Made by a program: the position numbers and the translations under genes. A stretch of 64,000 nt of DNA, from the NCBI RefSeq assembly GCF_001649575.2, contig NC_051431.1, forward strand, positions 2,010,048-2,074,047. Reading direction: 5' to 3'. Source of the DNA: Kryptolebias marmoratus (taxonomy: Eukaryota > Chordata > Actinopteri > Cyprinodontiformes > Rivulidae). The notes under the pieces are model-generated. The model made no database searches. It was not told the DNA's origin and saw only the letters and a list, made by a program, of their open reading frames with translations. Below are positions 21,076 to 33,669 of this stretch, piece by piece (the first letter of the stretch is position 1; each line of letters starts with the position of its first letter).

Positions 21076-24000
21076 CTATTTGTACTCCGCCCAAACTCCC
21101 ACAGTCTTGCCGTCCCACTCGGAGGTGGACAGACATTTGACGAAGAAATGTCCCAGGTCGTGTTTGGAGATAGCTCTTCCTCGCACCATATTTTCTGACA
21201 CCTGGTAGCTCTCCGTCAGAGGAAGGTCGCCTGCAGAGAGCAACGCCAAAACAAACAGAAAGTTATAAAAAATATGAGCGAAACAAACAGAGTTTTCTGC
21301 AAAAATTCAGTGTGAACTCTGAGAGCTGAATGAAGCCAAAACTGAGTTTTTACAACTGAAACGATCCGAGCAAAAGCTAAAATTAACAAATAAATAGCTA
21401 AAAGTTAAGATCAGCAGAACGGTAGCTAAAAGCTAGCAGCTAAAACCAGCAAAGCAAAGTAGCTAAAAACTAAAAATAAATCAAGTATGTTAAAAATTTT
21501 CAAGTTTTTCAAGAAGTTGAAGAGATCTCAATGCATTTCTGTGAAAAACTGCAAATAAGGTAAAACAACTCAAAATGTTACAAATATTAAAAGTCAATAT
21601 TTGGAACGAGTTAAACATCTGGATGCCTGGAGTGGCTAAAATAGCTAAAAGTCTGTTAAAGTAGACCGAAAAACATCCAGAATAAACTGGAATATGATCC
21701 AGATCGACTGGATGGTGAGTCAATGTTTTATTTTTAATTAATTTGGAAATGTTTTTAACTTATTGCTAATTACTGAAAGACTTCTCTACTGACCGCCGAT
21801 GTGAGGAGGCATAACGGCCACGAAGTCCAGCCCCGAGGTTTTCAGCACCGTGTACATCCTGTCATGGTCCTCGGTCACAGGAAGCATCCGGGGCGGCACT
21901 TTGGAGCGCTCCCACAGAAGGAATGCTGGGAGGGGTGAAGATGAAAAAGAAAAGAAAAAAAAACACAAATGACCTAAGATGAGGAGATATCCGTTTCAAA
22001 AAGCAGCACATTCATCTGTTTCCTATTCTCTCAATAAGTTAAATCTTTAACCACATCCTTCACTTTATTTGGTTTGTCCAAAAATATCTAAACAGCTTGA
22101 TTTCTCATCTGCAAAAAAAACGAATTTGTACAAAGGTTGAAATGTAGATATTTAAAAACAACAGAGTAAATTAGTGAAAGAGAGACGTTCAGGCTCAGAG
22201 TTCAACATTTATACTGTCCTGAACATTTTATCAGTCTTTACAGCCCTGCCATGCGGAAAAAAGCACACCTTAACCAACCAAAATCACGTTTTTACAAACT
22301 AATAAACATTTATTTGCAAGAAGCCATGTCGTGGCTGTTAACAGCACGCCTGTCATCTGAAGTGACGGTTTTTAAATCACTAAATCAAACTGCTTCGTAC
22401 AGGAACAACCCCCCACTGTGGGGTGGAGGTAACCTGTTCAAACTGGCAATAAGAACTTTTTAACACTTAAGGTGGAATCTGACTGAGACACGTCGGTGAC
22501 TCAAAATTACGAGAAAATAGAGATTCTCAGCGGCGGTTTCACTGAATTCTGCGTGTTTGCGATGCATCGACCAGCCAGCTGTGAGGACGGTTTTTTGAAC
22601 GGTTAATTCTTGAAAATCGCAGCTTGTATTTTAGGCCGTGCACTTTATTTCGCTGTTCATCTCCGCCCACATCATACCCGCCTCGACCTGCTTTTATCCA
22701 ACTCCTCAGCTGACCGCATGTTTACGATTTAATCTACTGCAGCGCGCTTTTGAAAATGAAGACAGGCAGCTCGGTGAGACACTATCAGCGTATATTATAA
22801 CTTGAGTTAGGACCAGAAGCCAGAGGTTGAAGCCATAAAGGACAAGCTTAAAGTCCCGTCTCTCCATGTAAGCATAAAGTCTCAGAGAGACACAGACTTC
22901 AGGAAAGACATTATTGTGCAGGGGTCTCCAATCCTGGTCCTCAGGGCCACCGTCCTGCAGGTTCTCCTTGTTCCTCTGCTCCAACACACCTGATCTGAAT
23001 CAATGGGTGATTAACAGGCTTCTGCAGAACATGAAGAGGTGAATCTGAATCAGGTGTGTTGGAGCAGAGAAACAAGGAAAACATGCAGGATGGTGGCCCT
23101 GAGGACCAGGATTGTGCAACAGTCACGTGGAAGGCTCATTAATGGTGTCGGCTTCATCTTCAGGTGAAACTTTCAGTCCGTGCTGATGAGTTCTTCCTGT
23201 GTCTTTGGGTCCACGTATGTTTTTGCCTCGGCTCTGATTGATCTAAATCTGTGTCTGTATGAAAAAATTGACTTTTTAGGGCAAGCTCAAACCCATCTAA
23301 TCCCTTTCTTCCCTCTCACATCAGACAAATAAGCCAACATCAGTTATACTTGACATGCAGCCGATGACTTTGCGGATCCCTCGTGCCTTCATGGCTTCCA
23401 CGATGTTCTTGGTGCCTTCAGACATCATGGTGGTTGGACCTGATGAGCAGAACAGCAAAGCAACACGTTACTCGAGCTGTTGGGTCATGTGCTCAGAGTC
23501 AAATGATGGTCGAGGTGACAGCGACCCACATGAGGCAGGTCAGAGACACACATGTGACTTTAACGAACCAACTACATCTGATGTTGGAACTGAAGAAGGC
23601 ATGGATTGTAATGTATTTTATGTGTTATTTACCTGACTTGACTGCTGTCTGTTGTATCCTGATGGATTCAGCATGAATCACACAATCATATCCTGTTTTT
23701 TGTAATCCAACAATTTCTTCATACTTTGTTCTTATATCAATAAGTTCAGGTCACCCAGGAGACGGGTGCCAGGACTTCTGGTTTTTGTAACAAAACTTTT
23801 AACTTTATTTACAGGTATTTTCCCAAAACAAATACATCAAGAGTTTTTTTAATTCCTTCAGAAACATTGTTCTTCTTGCTCTATTTTTGTCCTCTTGTGC
23901 CAGTTTCTGCTGCTTTTAGCTTTTCTAGTCAGGAATCCGGGGTTCCTTGAGCATCATCGAAACAATACTTCTTTTTCAGAAAGACAGCACAAAGTTCAGG

Positions 24001-26849
24001 TCGTGAAATTAAAGATTTAAACACTGTTAGAAGATTAAAAATGTAGGTGATTTGGTTTGCACATTTAAAAATGCGTGTAATAGAAAACGTGTAATTCTCG
24101 TTATGTTCATTATAAACGGTCACACGGATCAGCACATCTCCTCGGTGCGTCATCCAGGTCTTCATCTCATGCAGTTTAAAGTTTTTTGTTTTTTTTCACT
24201 AAAGCTCTAAAATGACTTCAGCTACAGAACAGAAGTCCAGCTGCTTTGATTTTAAACTTTTAGGATTCGTCACGTCCTGGATGACTGAGAATCTGCTGAG
24301 GAGCCATTCTTTTGGATCACATGACGTAAAAGACCTCTGGCGTCCTCTAGTGGAAGTCTTATTATTACACTGTTAAAAATGTCAGCCTTTTCAGGGTCGG
24401 GTCGGTGATCGGTGAACAGAAACTGAACTTTATCACTCAGTGCAGGGGCTGTTGCACAATGGAAAGAAAAACCAACAGTGAGCAGTTTGTGGAGGAAAAT
24501 GACCGAGAGTCCAAAAAGTCTGATTTAGGATGGCCTTACTGAGGTCGTTTCTGGTGCCCAGGATGATGATAACGGCATCTTGTCCCTCCAGAGTCTTCTT
24601 CACGTCGTCCTTGTTCAGAACGTCTCCCACCACCACTCTGGCTGCCTTGTGGTCAGCGGGCAGTTTGGCAGGATCCCTCACCAGCACCGTCACATTGAAC
24701 CCTGAAGGAGAGCACAAGATGAGCATCAGAGGAAACACTTTCAGAGTTGACGCTGAAAGAAGCAGAAACACAAACAGCAGCAAAAACACTTTCTTTCAGC
24801 TGCTCACCTATGATGACCGGCTGGAAGCAGCAAAGGCTGGCTAAAAGCTGAAAGCAACAGAAGAGAAGCTAAAAGTAGCAAAAAGTAGAAATATTTAAAA
24901 GTGATAAACGCTAAAGTACTAAAAGGCTCACTGACAGCTAAAAGCAAAAGACTAGGTAAAAGAAGCAAGAGGCCAGATAAAAACTAAAAGTAGCTAAAGA
25001 AGAAGCAGATTTAAAAGAGAAAGTCTCAACCTGTTTCTGTGGGGAAAATATTTGTAAGTAAAGAGAAATAATTTGGAAAGCATAAAAAAAGAAAAGCCAT
25101 AGCATCCATGTCCTGAATGAACTGAACGTTTTGATATATAAACAGCTAAACTAGCAGAAGTATTAGATTGTGTATCTGATTTCTTTATGTGTTGTGTATG
25201 TTATACAACTATACCGGGTAAAAAGGCTTTTAAATTTTCTGCCCCTGCAGGACTTAGTTATCATCTCTTGTTACGTTTGGGGAAATTTAAATCAACTCTA
25301 AAGGACGGAGAGATCAGATCACTTGGCTGCTTTAATGAGTAATTATGTCATTTCATGGTTATGCTTTTGTATTTGGTGTATTTGGTCTTGTATTTTGTAT
25401 TTGTTGTATGTTTTATGCTGCTGTCTTGGCCAGGTCACTCTTGGAAAAGAGGATTTTAATCTCAATGAGTCATTTTTTTCCTGGTTAAATGAAGGATATT
25501 ACTATTACTACTACATGTTGGGATAATTTCAGTCGTGGATGAGAAGTGGGGATTTGATCCAGTGACCCTCACACTGACTGCTGCTGATTTTAATCAAGTT
25601 TTCTCCGTTTTCTGGAGCATCACCAGCTCTTTGGTCCAGCGGTTGGAGGACAGAGATCCACCCTGAATGTGCAGGACAGATAGACAACAGTTTTCTCCTA
25701 TCAGCTCTCAGATTAACGGCAGTGACTCAGCAAAATGCTGACCACCAACGTCTAACATGACTCGTCAGCTTTTCCTTGCCTGGCGTTGAGCAAATGGAAA
25801 CAGAAATGCAGCTAAATCATTTCAGTCATATGACATAATGTGTTTAAATGTCTGATTTTACCTTTGTGTGCACTTCTTATCTTTGAAAACAGGAACTGAA
25901 AACTAAAAAAGGCTTTTATGACAAATTCATGAATCAGTAATAATCAGATCCAACTCATTTATTGATGTAATTTCATTAGAATAAATCTGATATGATCCAA
26001 ATGGAAAGTTCTGAAAGCAAGAAAACAAACTTTCTTTTGCTTTCTGCTCAGTTGAGGGAACAGCCAAAATGGAGAGAAAAAAATCATAAAAAAGGTGCCA
26101 TTTTTTAAATAAAATAATCAGCTAAAATGTGAAAAAATTATACAATGGATGAACCAAAACAGTGGCTCCCTAACTTTTTAGCTTCTGACCCAAAATAACA
26201 GCAAAGACCTGCGATCTTTGGCTGAACTGACATTGTTAAAGATCAAATAAAATAAGAACAAATAAGAGCATAAGAATAGCACAAAAACACTTCTTTCATT
26301 TACGACTATTGTTTTCATATTTTCTAAATATTATGATGAAAATATACAAGGAGAAATTATTTCATTTATTAGTAAATTTTATTTATCCCGACTCCGATTT
26401 TGGAAACATGAACCTAAAATAATCTGAGTTACTCTGAAGAGAATCAAAAACCATAAAGAGTCCTAAATATTTAGATTATATATATTTATATGGATTAAAT
26501 ATGCTTTCAGGAGCCAGAAGGAAGGTTTACTTCACATGTGAATGCCTGAAATGGTATTTTATTTTGACACTTTTGAATCACGTGACACTTTCCCTGAACA
26601 TTTATTGTAACTTAATCCTCCTGTTTATCCACCTAACAGATGAACAAATAACTGCTGGAACAGGATCATGTTTTGTCCTACAGGACCTGATTTAACCCCA
26701 TTATTAAAGGTGCACGGTCTGAGCAGAAAAACCCAGAAAAAGCGCTTTATTCTGATTCTTTTACCTGCAGCCACCGCCTGCGGCAGCGTCGCCAGTCCCG
26801 TCATCCCTGTGGCTCCAAAAATGGCGACGTTCTTTACGGATTCAGACAT
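21076..26849 (-). CDS. blvrb: Biliverdin reductase B / flavin reductase (NADPH), complete, 207 aa
   Basis: Minus-strand exons, in transcript order: 26849-26765, 24701-24540, 23439-23350, 21925-21794 and 21230-21076. All junctions are GT..AG and all introns are phase 1; the sum is 624 nt with a TAG stop. The product is a cytosolic atypical short-chain dehydrogenase that reduces flavins and non-alpha biliverdins with NADPH, in haem breakdown and redox control. The NADPH-binding loop FGATGMTG is at residues 11-18, followed by VTVLVRD (around the human Arg35 position), LGTRND (76-81), CMSTFLLW with Ser112 at the place of human Ser111, and MPPHIG with His154 at the place of human His153. Human BLVRB is 206 aa. 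The C-terminal few residues (VGVWAEYK) differ from human (YPSHQYQ), normal for this variable end. The initiating Met directly precedes the first beta strand. Confidence 0.94.
21370..21550 (+). repeat. Family B fragment in blvrb intron 4
   Basis: A short run of AGCTAAAA-type units is followed by a piece of the conserved flank (TTGAAGAGATCTCAATGCAT). Partial copy. Confidence 0.5.
21926..23349 (-). other. blvrb intron 3 (contents)
   Basis: 1.4 kb. The only clear feature is the hAT-type MITE at 22919-23118. The remainder is unremarkable, with some GC-richer sequence at 22500-22720. Confidence 0.6.
22919..23118. mobile_element. hAT-type MITE, left end intact, right end worn
   Basis: Starts CAGGGGTCTCCAATCCTGGT and is a long imperfect palindrome: the left half reads CTGCTCCAACACACCTGAT and the right half carries its reverse complement, AATCAGGTGTGTTGGAGCAG. 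A second copy at 52641-52853 shows complete ends and a target-site duplication. Here the right terminus decays after GGACCAGGATTG. Confidence 0.8.
23440..26764 (-). other. blvrb introns 1 and 2 (contents)
   Basis: Apart from exon 2 (24540-24701), the stretch holds a family B element at 24820-25180 and AT-rich sequence. The ORF-like stretches here show no recognisable domains. Confidence 0.55.
24820..25180 (+). repeat. Family B composite repeat with flank
   Basis: Units of AGCTAAAAGTAGCAAAA run to about 25000, then the conserved flank: a block near AGTCTCAACCTGTTTCTGTG, AAATATTTGTAAGTAAAG, a block near CATAGCATCCATGTCCTGAA, and AACGTTTTGATATATAAACA. The same flank follows the array near 42.3, 47.9 and 50.3 kb. 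Confidence 0.7.
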
Positions 26850-27959
26850 GATTTGATGATTATTATTATTATTTAGTGAGATCAGCTCCAGGTTGTCCTC
26901 AGCAGATCGACACAGGGGAAAGTGACAAGACGCATGAAGAAACGCCTCTTTTTGCGCTGCTCACATGAGAGGAAACTTCCGCAGCGCAAACTCCTCCTAC
27001 AGAGGATTTAAAGAAACCCCGCAGTTAAACTTTTATTAAATCATGACAGGAATCAGCTCGGATCACCAAGGAGCTCCATAAGGAGCCTGTCGGAATATAC
27101 ATCTGAGTGACCTTTATGTAGGAACCATAAATATGCGCACTTTTTGGGTGCATTATCTGTGCTGATCCCTGAAGCTGCAGTTAATTGTGTGTTGTTTATG
27201 TTTATGATAAAGACATGTTTGAAGGCATGCACACTGCTGAGGTTCTGTTTCTCTTTTATTGTGTTAATCCTCCATAGCTGCTTCACCCTGCAGTGGTTTG
27301 TTGCCTGTACTCAGGTTTTCTATCTTCGGTTTTCACAATTTTATTGCAATTCAAATCAATTTCCGGTCCAATGCTGCAACCTTTAGGGTATTTTTGACAT
27401 GCTTAGCTCCTTCTATCTTACCTTAAAATAAACATTTCAGAGATCATATCAATTTCAGATGCTTAGAGGTTTGTGCTTTCTAAGATCATTTAGCTGTGGC
27501 AGCCATGAATCGAATTGACACCAAAATGTATTAGTCAATGACGTATATATTATATTATATAGAATATAAGTCATTGGTATTGGTCGGTTGTAGAGTGGTG
27601 TGTTTATATGATACAACGGCCTGCCATAAATACTAGATCGTTTGAAACAGACTGCATTAAAATCAATGTGACACAATCCTGCAGTACAACAATCTGTCCG
27701 CTGGGTGGCAGTGTTCACACCTTAACCTGGTACTACATCCTCCTTTAAACACGAAGAAGAAAACAAGCCCGTGGCTAACATGTTTAGATAACTTTATGCA
27801 ATGCTAGCTACGAAATGTAGTCCACAAAACTGACAATGAGCCACATTTAGTATGCTTATTTGTGTTTTTTTTAATTTATTTTTTAGAAGGATTAATATTA
27901 CAGTAATATTTCAGTTCGCGTGTAAATCGCGGCCTCTAGCGGCTGCCTAAATAATTTTC
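26850..27959. other. Spacer between divergent blvrb and sptbn4 (promoter region of both)
   Basis: About 1.1 kb separates the blvrb start codon (minus) from the first sptbn4 exon (plus), a head-to-head arrangement. The blvrb 5' UTR and promoter must lie just right of 26849, where the sequence is GC-richer (26940-27010, with TTCCGCAGCGCAAACTCC). A decayed family A remnant (TTAGCTGTGGCAGCCATGAA) lies near 27488. No gene seen. Confidence 0.5.
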
Positions 27960-28387
27960 TCATTGGCAGTTTACTCTCTCCGCTCGCCGCACCGATGCTG
28001 ATATTTCTCTCCAGCATCATCAGCGGAGAGGAGGAGGAGGAGGAGGAGGAAGAGGAAGAGGGAGAGGTTGTGTCAGGTGGAAACGGGGACCTCTATGGAT
28101 ATCATCATCGCCCTCCACCGGCTCGCAGCCTCAGCACCGACTACTACATCTCCCGGCCGGCGGTTCCCGCTGCGGCCCCCAGGAAGACGCTGTGTCCCCG
28201 CATTATCGTCCTACACCCCGCAGCCTGCTTTTGTTATCACCCGGATAAACGTGTAGCAGCACGGACTTAACCGAGGGAAGACCCGGAGCGCCAGTCTCCT
28301 CCATTGATAACCGCTCTGCCCATCGATCCAGGCGGCTGAGAGGAGGAGGAGGACAGACCCGAAAGGTACCGGTTCGGACCCAGAAAG
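27960..28387 (+). promoter_or_regulatory. Probable sptbn4 promoter and non-coding first exon
   Basis: A distinct GC- and CpG-rich block (CTCCGCTCGCCGCACCGATG) with a purine-rich GAG/GGA repeat at 28025-28065. It ends in a consensus splice donor, GAAAG|GTAAGG, at 28387. A non-coding exon is required upstream of the coding start, because an acceptor (GTGCTGCAG) lies 13 bases before the sptbn4 ATG at 36976. This block is the best partner on the same strand. Open frames across it are short and begin with no family resemblance, so I treat it as 5' UTR. Confidence 0.5.
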
Positions 28388-29039
28388 GTAAGGCCGATGG
28401 TGATTCATTTCGTGCCGTTTTGTTTTGTCATCTCCTTGGCTCAGACCAAGGAGTGGAGGTGCATGTAGTGCTCCTTCCTCTTCTGCAGGGAAGCCGGCCT
28501 GCATTTGGGCGCAGGGTACCGCAGTGATCCGGAGAGAGGACGCGCTGTTTCATGTCTTCACCCACATGTGAGACACGGTGCACGCCTGGACACCACTTGG
28601 GCACCACCTGGGCTTGGCTGTCTTATCTCTGAATACATAAAAGAATAAATAAAACAGGTTTTAGAAGCAGACACGGCCTGGTGAACCAGGGATTTCACCG
28701 GCTTGCTGCAGCTTTTAGCGGCTCAGTTTCTGGCCTTTAAAACTTCAACATTATATGTTGGTTTCTATAAACTGAGCTTCATGCAAACAGCAGCAGGAGT
28801 TATAACTCCAGTGCAAGTGTGAATATTAAACGTCCTGCAGGATTAAAATCACATCATATTTAAAGGTACAAACTGTAAAAAAGGTTATCACGGACTGTAT
28901 CAAATTAACTTAGGCCTGCAGAAACACAATCTGTTTAAACATTAATCCAAACTAGCTGAAAGTATTTCAGACTACAAATGGTTTTCTTTAAAATAAGATC
29001 TTAATCTGATTTATGTTAATTTATGGGTTTGTTGGTCAC

Positions 29040-29700
29040 CTGCTCTTTATTGGAGGTTATACTGTCAGGGTCAGAGTTACATAATTAATAGTTTTGTCCT
29101 TGTCTGTGTGTTGTCGCTTGGACGAACTCGCATGTTAGTTTTGGCAAAAGTGTTTTACGCCGGATGCCCTTCCTGACAGAACCGTCACCATTTACCCGGG
29201 TTTTGGGCCAGCGCAAGAGATGCACTGGCTTGTGCTCCCTGGTGGACTCTGATGTTTGCAGAGGACATCGTGATCTGTGGGGAGAACAGGGAACAGGTGG
29301 AGGCAGGTGGAACAGCGAGGCTCCAAGGTCAGAGGTCACAGAGGTGCAGGACTTCAAGGACTTAAGGATGGAGAAAGGTTTCAGGAGGGATTGTGACAAA
29401 AGGGTGGCAGCAAAGGTCAAAGGTGAGAGCATCCATGTTGACTGGTTTGGAGACAGAACAGGAAGATGTTGAGGTTCTCCTTGGGAGGGACGAGGATGGA
29501 CAGGATGAGGAATGAGGTCATCAGAGGTCCAGCACAGGTTGAAGGACTGGGAGACAAAGTTAGAGATGGTTTGGACATTGGACAAAGAGGACATGTATGG
29601 ATGCAGTTAGAGAGGACATGGAGGGATTTAGACTGAGGACAGAGTTAGATGCAGGAGGATTACTCGCTGTGGAGACCCTGATAAGGGAACAGCTGAAAGA
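29040..29700 (+). mobile_element. Non-LTR retrotransposon remnant, 3' part
   Basis: Contains phrases typical of an abundant fish LINE 3' region: GTTTTACGCCGGATGCCCTT near 29152 and, at the end, TCGCTGTGGAGACCCTGATA followed by AGGGAACAGCTGAAAGAAGA. Frames on both strands are broken. An RTE-like origin is my best guess; the class is uncertain. Confidence 0.5.
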
Positions 29701-29719
29701 AGAAGTCTTTGTCTGTGTG

Positions 29720-30075
29720 TTCATGTGTGTCTGTTAGCGAAATATCTCATTAACCTCTGGGGGAATTTTAATGAAACTCTCAGGAATTATTCATTGCACG
29801 CACATCTACAACTGATTAACTTACAGAGTCAATTCAAGATGGCTGCCACAGCCAGATGACTTTAAGAAACACAAACATTTACATAATTCAGTCAGTTTTA
29901 CAGATAAATGCAGTGGTAGTAGCTTAGCATCATCATTTAGCTTCAAACCTTAGCTTTAACTGTCAGTGTCATCCCTGTTTGTCTGTTAGTGAAATATTTC
30001 ATGAAAGTGATCATTGATTGAACCTCGACAACTAGTCACTCTAATTCAAGATGGCCGCCACAGCTAATGGATACT
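29720..30075 (-). repeat. Dispersed repeat family A copy, reversed
   Basis: Begins with GTCTGTTAGCGAAATATCTC, the reverse complement of the family's GATATTTTGCTAACAGAC block, and contains TTCAAGATGGCTGCCACAGC. A second partial unit repeats the same order at about 29975-30070, so two copies may lie in tandem. Confidence 0.6.
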
Positions 30076-30392
30076 AGCTAATGCAAAAATGGCCATAAAT
30101 GAATGAATTTTCTAGATGTTGAGCTAAAATCACAACATTTTATGATATTTCATGAGATTATTTAGTGAGAATTATGAAGGCAGTTTAATCCCCTCTCACA
30201 GATTGAGGCAGGTAATATTAAAGTTTGATATTTTGTGATTAATGAGGCAAACCTGACTGTTTGACCTCTGTGATGGTCTGCAGGGGGGTCGTAACAGCAA
30301 CAAAGACTTAAACGCAATCATCTCGATTAGGACAATCAAAAAAAGGTTAAATAGCAACACAAACAACCTCAACAACCATTTTTAATTATTTA

Positions 30393-30780
30393 ATGCTGAC
30401 TCAGCATTCACACTATTGTTTTCCTCTTTTATTTTATTGTTTTAAATACTTGGCAACTGAGCTGCAGCTGCAGACTTTATGCTATTTTAGCCGTTCTTAC
30501 ATCAAAACATTCAGCTCATTCAGGGTTTTTGTAAATTTTATACTTCACCAAATATTATCCCTTAAAAATACATCTTTAATTCCCTCAGAATCATTGTTTT
30601 CTTATGATCCTTCAGTTTTAGCTGGCCTTTTGCTGCCTTCAGGTTTTACCAGCCATTTGCTTTTTTTTTTAGCTTCCAGATAGCATTTTAATACTTTTAG
30701 CTACCCTTTTGCAACTTTAGCTTTTACCTAGGATTTATTTCCTTTTAGGTTTAGCTAGTGTTCTTCATCTTTCAGCGATA
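30393..30780 (-). repeat. Family B composite repeat, reversed, with Maf-site palindrome
   Basis: Starts with the palindrome ATGCTGACTCAGCAT (30393-30407). It continues with CTGCAGCTGCAGACTTTATG, the conserved block ACATCAAAACATTCAGCTCA and then, from about 30600, the reverse complement of the AGCTAAAAGTAGCAAAA array. This is the most complete copy linking the palindrome, the flank and the array. Confidence 0.7.
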
Positions 30781-31867
30781 AGAACTCAGTTTGGATGGAA
30801 AGCCTCTTCATTTTTAAACAGCCTTTAAATCAAGATCCTCCTAAAGACACATTTTATAAACAGTATGAAGCTGTAGTTCACATTAACCCAGATATGTTCC
30901 AGATCTCTTTGTCCTCCCCTGGACGTTGGGCAGTCTTTCAGGGGATCCGAACCTCTCGGTTGTTTCGGACCTGGATTAAAACCCGTGGTCCTGCCTCGTC
31001 AGAGCTGGGCGTCGGCTGCTTCTCTCCGTCACAGATGTTTCACTCTGCCGAGGTGAAGTGAGTCAAAGTGACTCATTGTGGTGTGTAAAACGTGTCCTGA
31101 GTGACGTCACAGTGAAACATCTCTTTCCTGTTCGTGGAGGGGATAAAACAGGGCTATGACTTGTACCTTTTTAAGAATAATCGAGATTTAAAAGACATTT
31201 AACACAACTGTGATCAATGTTTGACCACAAAAACGTACTGAAGCAGCTGATTTTAATGCCATTCATCCTAAATATTTACAACCTTCTGATTCTGAGGCAT
31301 TATAACGCCTGTCAGTATGCATTTGTTGTGTCTCTTGGTCAGTTTTTTTTGGTTTTTTTTTTGCAGTTAACAAAGCGACCTTAAAGGGGAGGATTAGCAG
31401 AAGACTGTATATAATGAAAACTAAAATAAAACTCACGAGTATTCAGAGTTGATATTAACTTTTACTTTTAATAAAACAACAGTTTCATCAAGAATCCAGC
31501 TGCTTCACAAAGTAAACATCTCTGATCAGCGAGCGCGTTAGTTTTGGCATCTGAATCGCTCCACTGCAGCATTTCAAGGACACCTGATCCTTACCGTCCC
31601 GTGTGACGAGAAACAGACCCCAAACACGACTCGTAGGCAAACAGACCGACAGGTGAGGACAGGTGAGGACAGGTGAGGACAGGGGGATGCGTGCTGATGG
31701 AGTGAGACGAGGGATGAAAAAGGGTGAAGGATAATAAAAGGTGGGGGTGGAGGTTTTCATCGTGGCACCATCAACAGGAAGGGCCATAAAAACACAGAGA
31801 CAACACAATTAAAAGGCTTTAAACTCACAGTTTTGGTTCAGTGAAATAAAACATTTGAATATTTAAG

Positions 31868-32175
31868 GCGCAGCGTTCCTCGAAGGGATGCATATCGCCC
31901 TTTATAATTAAAATAATCTCACGGTGATGGAGTTCCAGCTGGTTTGGTCAAACCTTGTCATGTGATGTTGTTGTTATTGTGTGTTGAGGATGACTCTCAG
32001 CTACTACCACACTGAGGCTCAGCTTCACATCTGTAAAACCCACTGAGTCAGTTAGCTGTGGTTACGATATGTAGATATGTATCATCCAGTGATTCATTCC
32101 TGAGAGTTTCATTAAAATCCGTCCACTGGTTCAAAACATATTTTGCTAACAGACAAGCAAAGACACACACGAGCA
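31868..32175 (+). repeat. Dispersed repeat family A copy
   Basis: GGCGCAGCGTTCCTCGAAGG is followed by GATGCATATCGCCC, then ACTCTCAGCTACTACCACAC, AGTTTCATTAAAATCCGTCC and ATATTTTGCTAACAGACAAG. One of the better preserved copies. Confidence 0.7.
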
Positions 32176-33378
32176 AAAACATTATCACCTTTATAATAAT
32201 GATGCAGCTGCCCCTAAAAGAGTCACATTTTTGCTCTTTTCTTTCGACTAAATCAGAACAGTATTTATCTGCAAAGTATTTGGAGAATAATGTTGAATTT
32301 GGTGCTGCTGCTGAATATTGTTTTAAGAATGCACAAATAAATTTAAGATACGTTTTGTCTGAACTGAGTCCAAAAATAAACTTTGCTTCTGAAACAAAAA
32401 AACTGGTAAAAAAATAGTGAAAGTATGAAAACCCATCACTGAAATGCACTCGGACCTCAGGGGACGTCAGCGGTTCTGAGGAAAGAGCTTTTCTGTCCCA
32501 TAAACTGTAGAGTGGTCAGCCAACGGGTCCACCTGAAGAAAAATAAAAACCTCAGGATCTAAAATCTGTCCTGAGTCCAAGAGACGGAGGACAAATAAAG
32601 TCTTTAACTTGGTTTTTTCTGTCAGTGAGGACGGATCACTTTAATGTTTTATTTCTCAAACTAGATGCTATTAATGCTCCCTTTTTAATAAAACAAACTG
32701 CATATATTTTCATGTAATTTAATTTAAAAGCAAATCAAAACAAAGATTTTATGTAAACATGTAAACTGTGTAGCACTGAGGCGACAAACCGCAGAACCAA
32801 CACAGATTAAAGCCCCTCGTTGCAGACTGTAAAATAAAACTGATCTATATCAGACGGTACAGTGTGAAAGAATTTACTCCCGTAGTTTTCCAGATATGTT
32901 GATATGCAACTCTAACATGCAGGTCTGCATTCAATGTAAACAAATCCAACAGAATCTGCTGAAAGGAGTCACGTGGTTGACCTGCGTCAGGCTGGCCAAT
33001 AACCGGGAAGTTTACCGTTTTTATTTTTCAGCTTTGGTTTCTGAACGCGTAGAACTCAAATCTTGATTTATCTCCAGCGTGTGGTGCACTTATAAGTGTC
33101 GAAAAGGCCATAAAATTACAAAAGACATCAAATTTCAGCCTGAAACTTATATTTGAAGAGCAGCGTTTTGTAACGTACCCAAACAAATTCTTCTCCTTGG
33201 TTATATTTTCCAGAAAAACAAGTGAAAATTTTTTTTTTTTCATGTCTGTTTTTTCTGGGATTTTCTGCAGGTTTTGTTCGGTCTTTGGCACAAAATCACA
33301 ACATTTCTTTTTGTTGCTGTTGTTAAATAAACCACCTGATGTCCATCAATCAGTCAGAGTCTCGACTCAAAGGCCTGC

Positions 33379-33382
<4 letters not shown>

Positions 33383-33428
<46 letters not shown>
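33383..33428 (+). repeat. (GT)23 microsatellite
   Basis: Uninterrupted GT run of 46 bases in the sptbn4 5' intron. Confidence 0.97.
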
Positions 33429-33430
<2 letters not shown>

Positions 33431-33526
33431 CCTTCTTTTTAATTATTGGACTCAGCTGTTCAGGATTCAGGCAGCCTCGGGCAAAAAAGTTGACACCCTG
33501 TCTGAAAATCACATGCATCTCAACAC

Positions 33527-33553
33527 GTGTGTGTGTGTGTGTGTGTGTGTGTG
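33527..33553 (+). repeat. (GT)13 microsatellite
   Basis: A second GT run, 98 bases after the first. Confidence 0.95.
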
Positions 33554-33669
33554 CACATAAACAGCTACTCTTATTAGGACATTACAGACTTTAGTTCATT
33601 CTTACCAAACCGTTTACCGCACGCCACCAAAGGCGAAGGCGGAGTCTGTGAGTGCGTGTTTGTTTTAAT

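Noticed and set aside
27995..28270. 91-codon open frame with a poly-Glu run, in the GC-rich block
   Set aside because: The Glu run comes from a GAG/GGA simple repeat; the block is better explained as the non-coding first exon of sptbn4.
29085..29594. 169-codon minus-strand open frame
   Set aside because: It lies across a LINE-derived remnant on the opposite strand to its recognisable words; no start context or family match.
32048..32449. Opposed 119- and 133-codon open frames
   Set aside because: They overlap a family A repeat and AT-rich sequence; neither strand gives a known domain.
33197..33594. Open frames rich in Cys-Val repeats (also near 58375)
   Set aside because: Translations of GT microsatellites.
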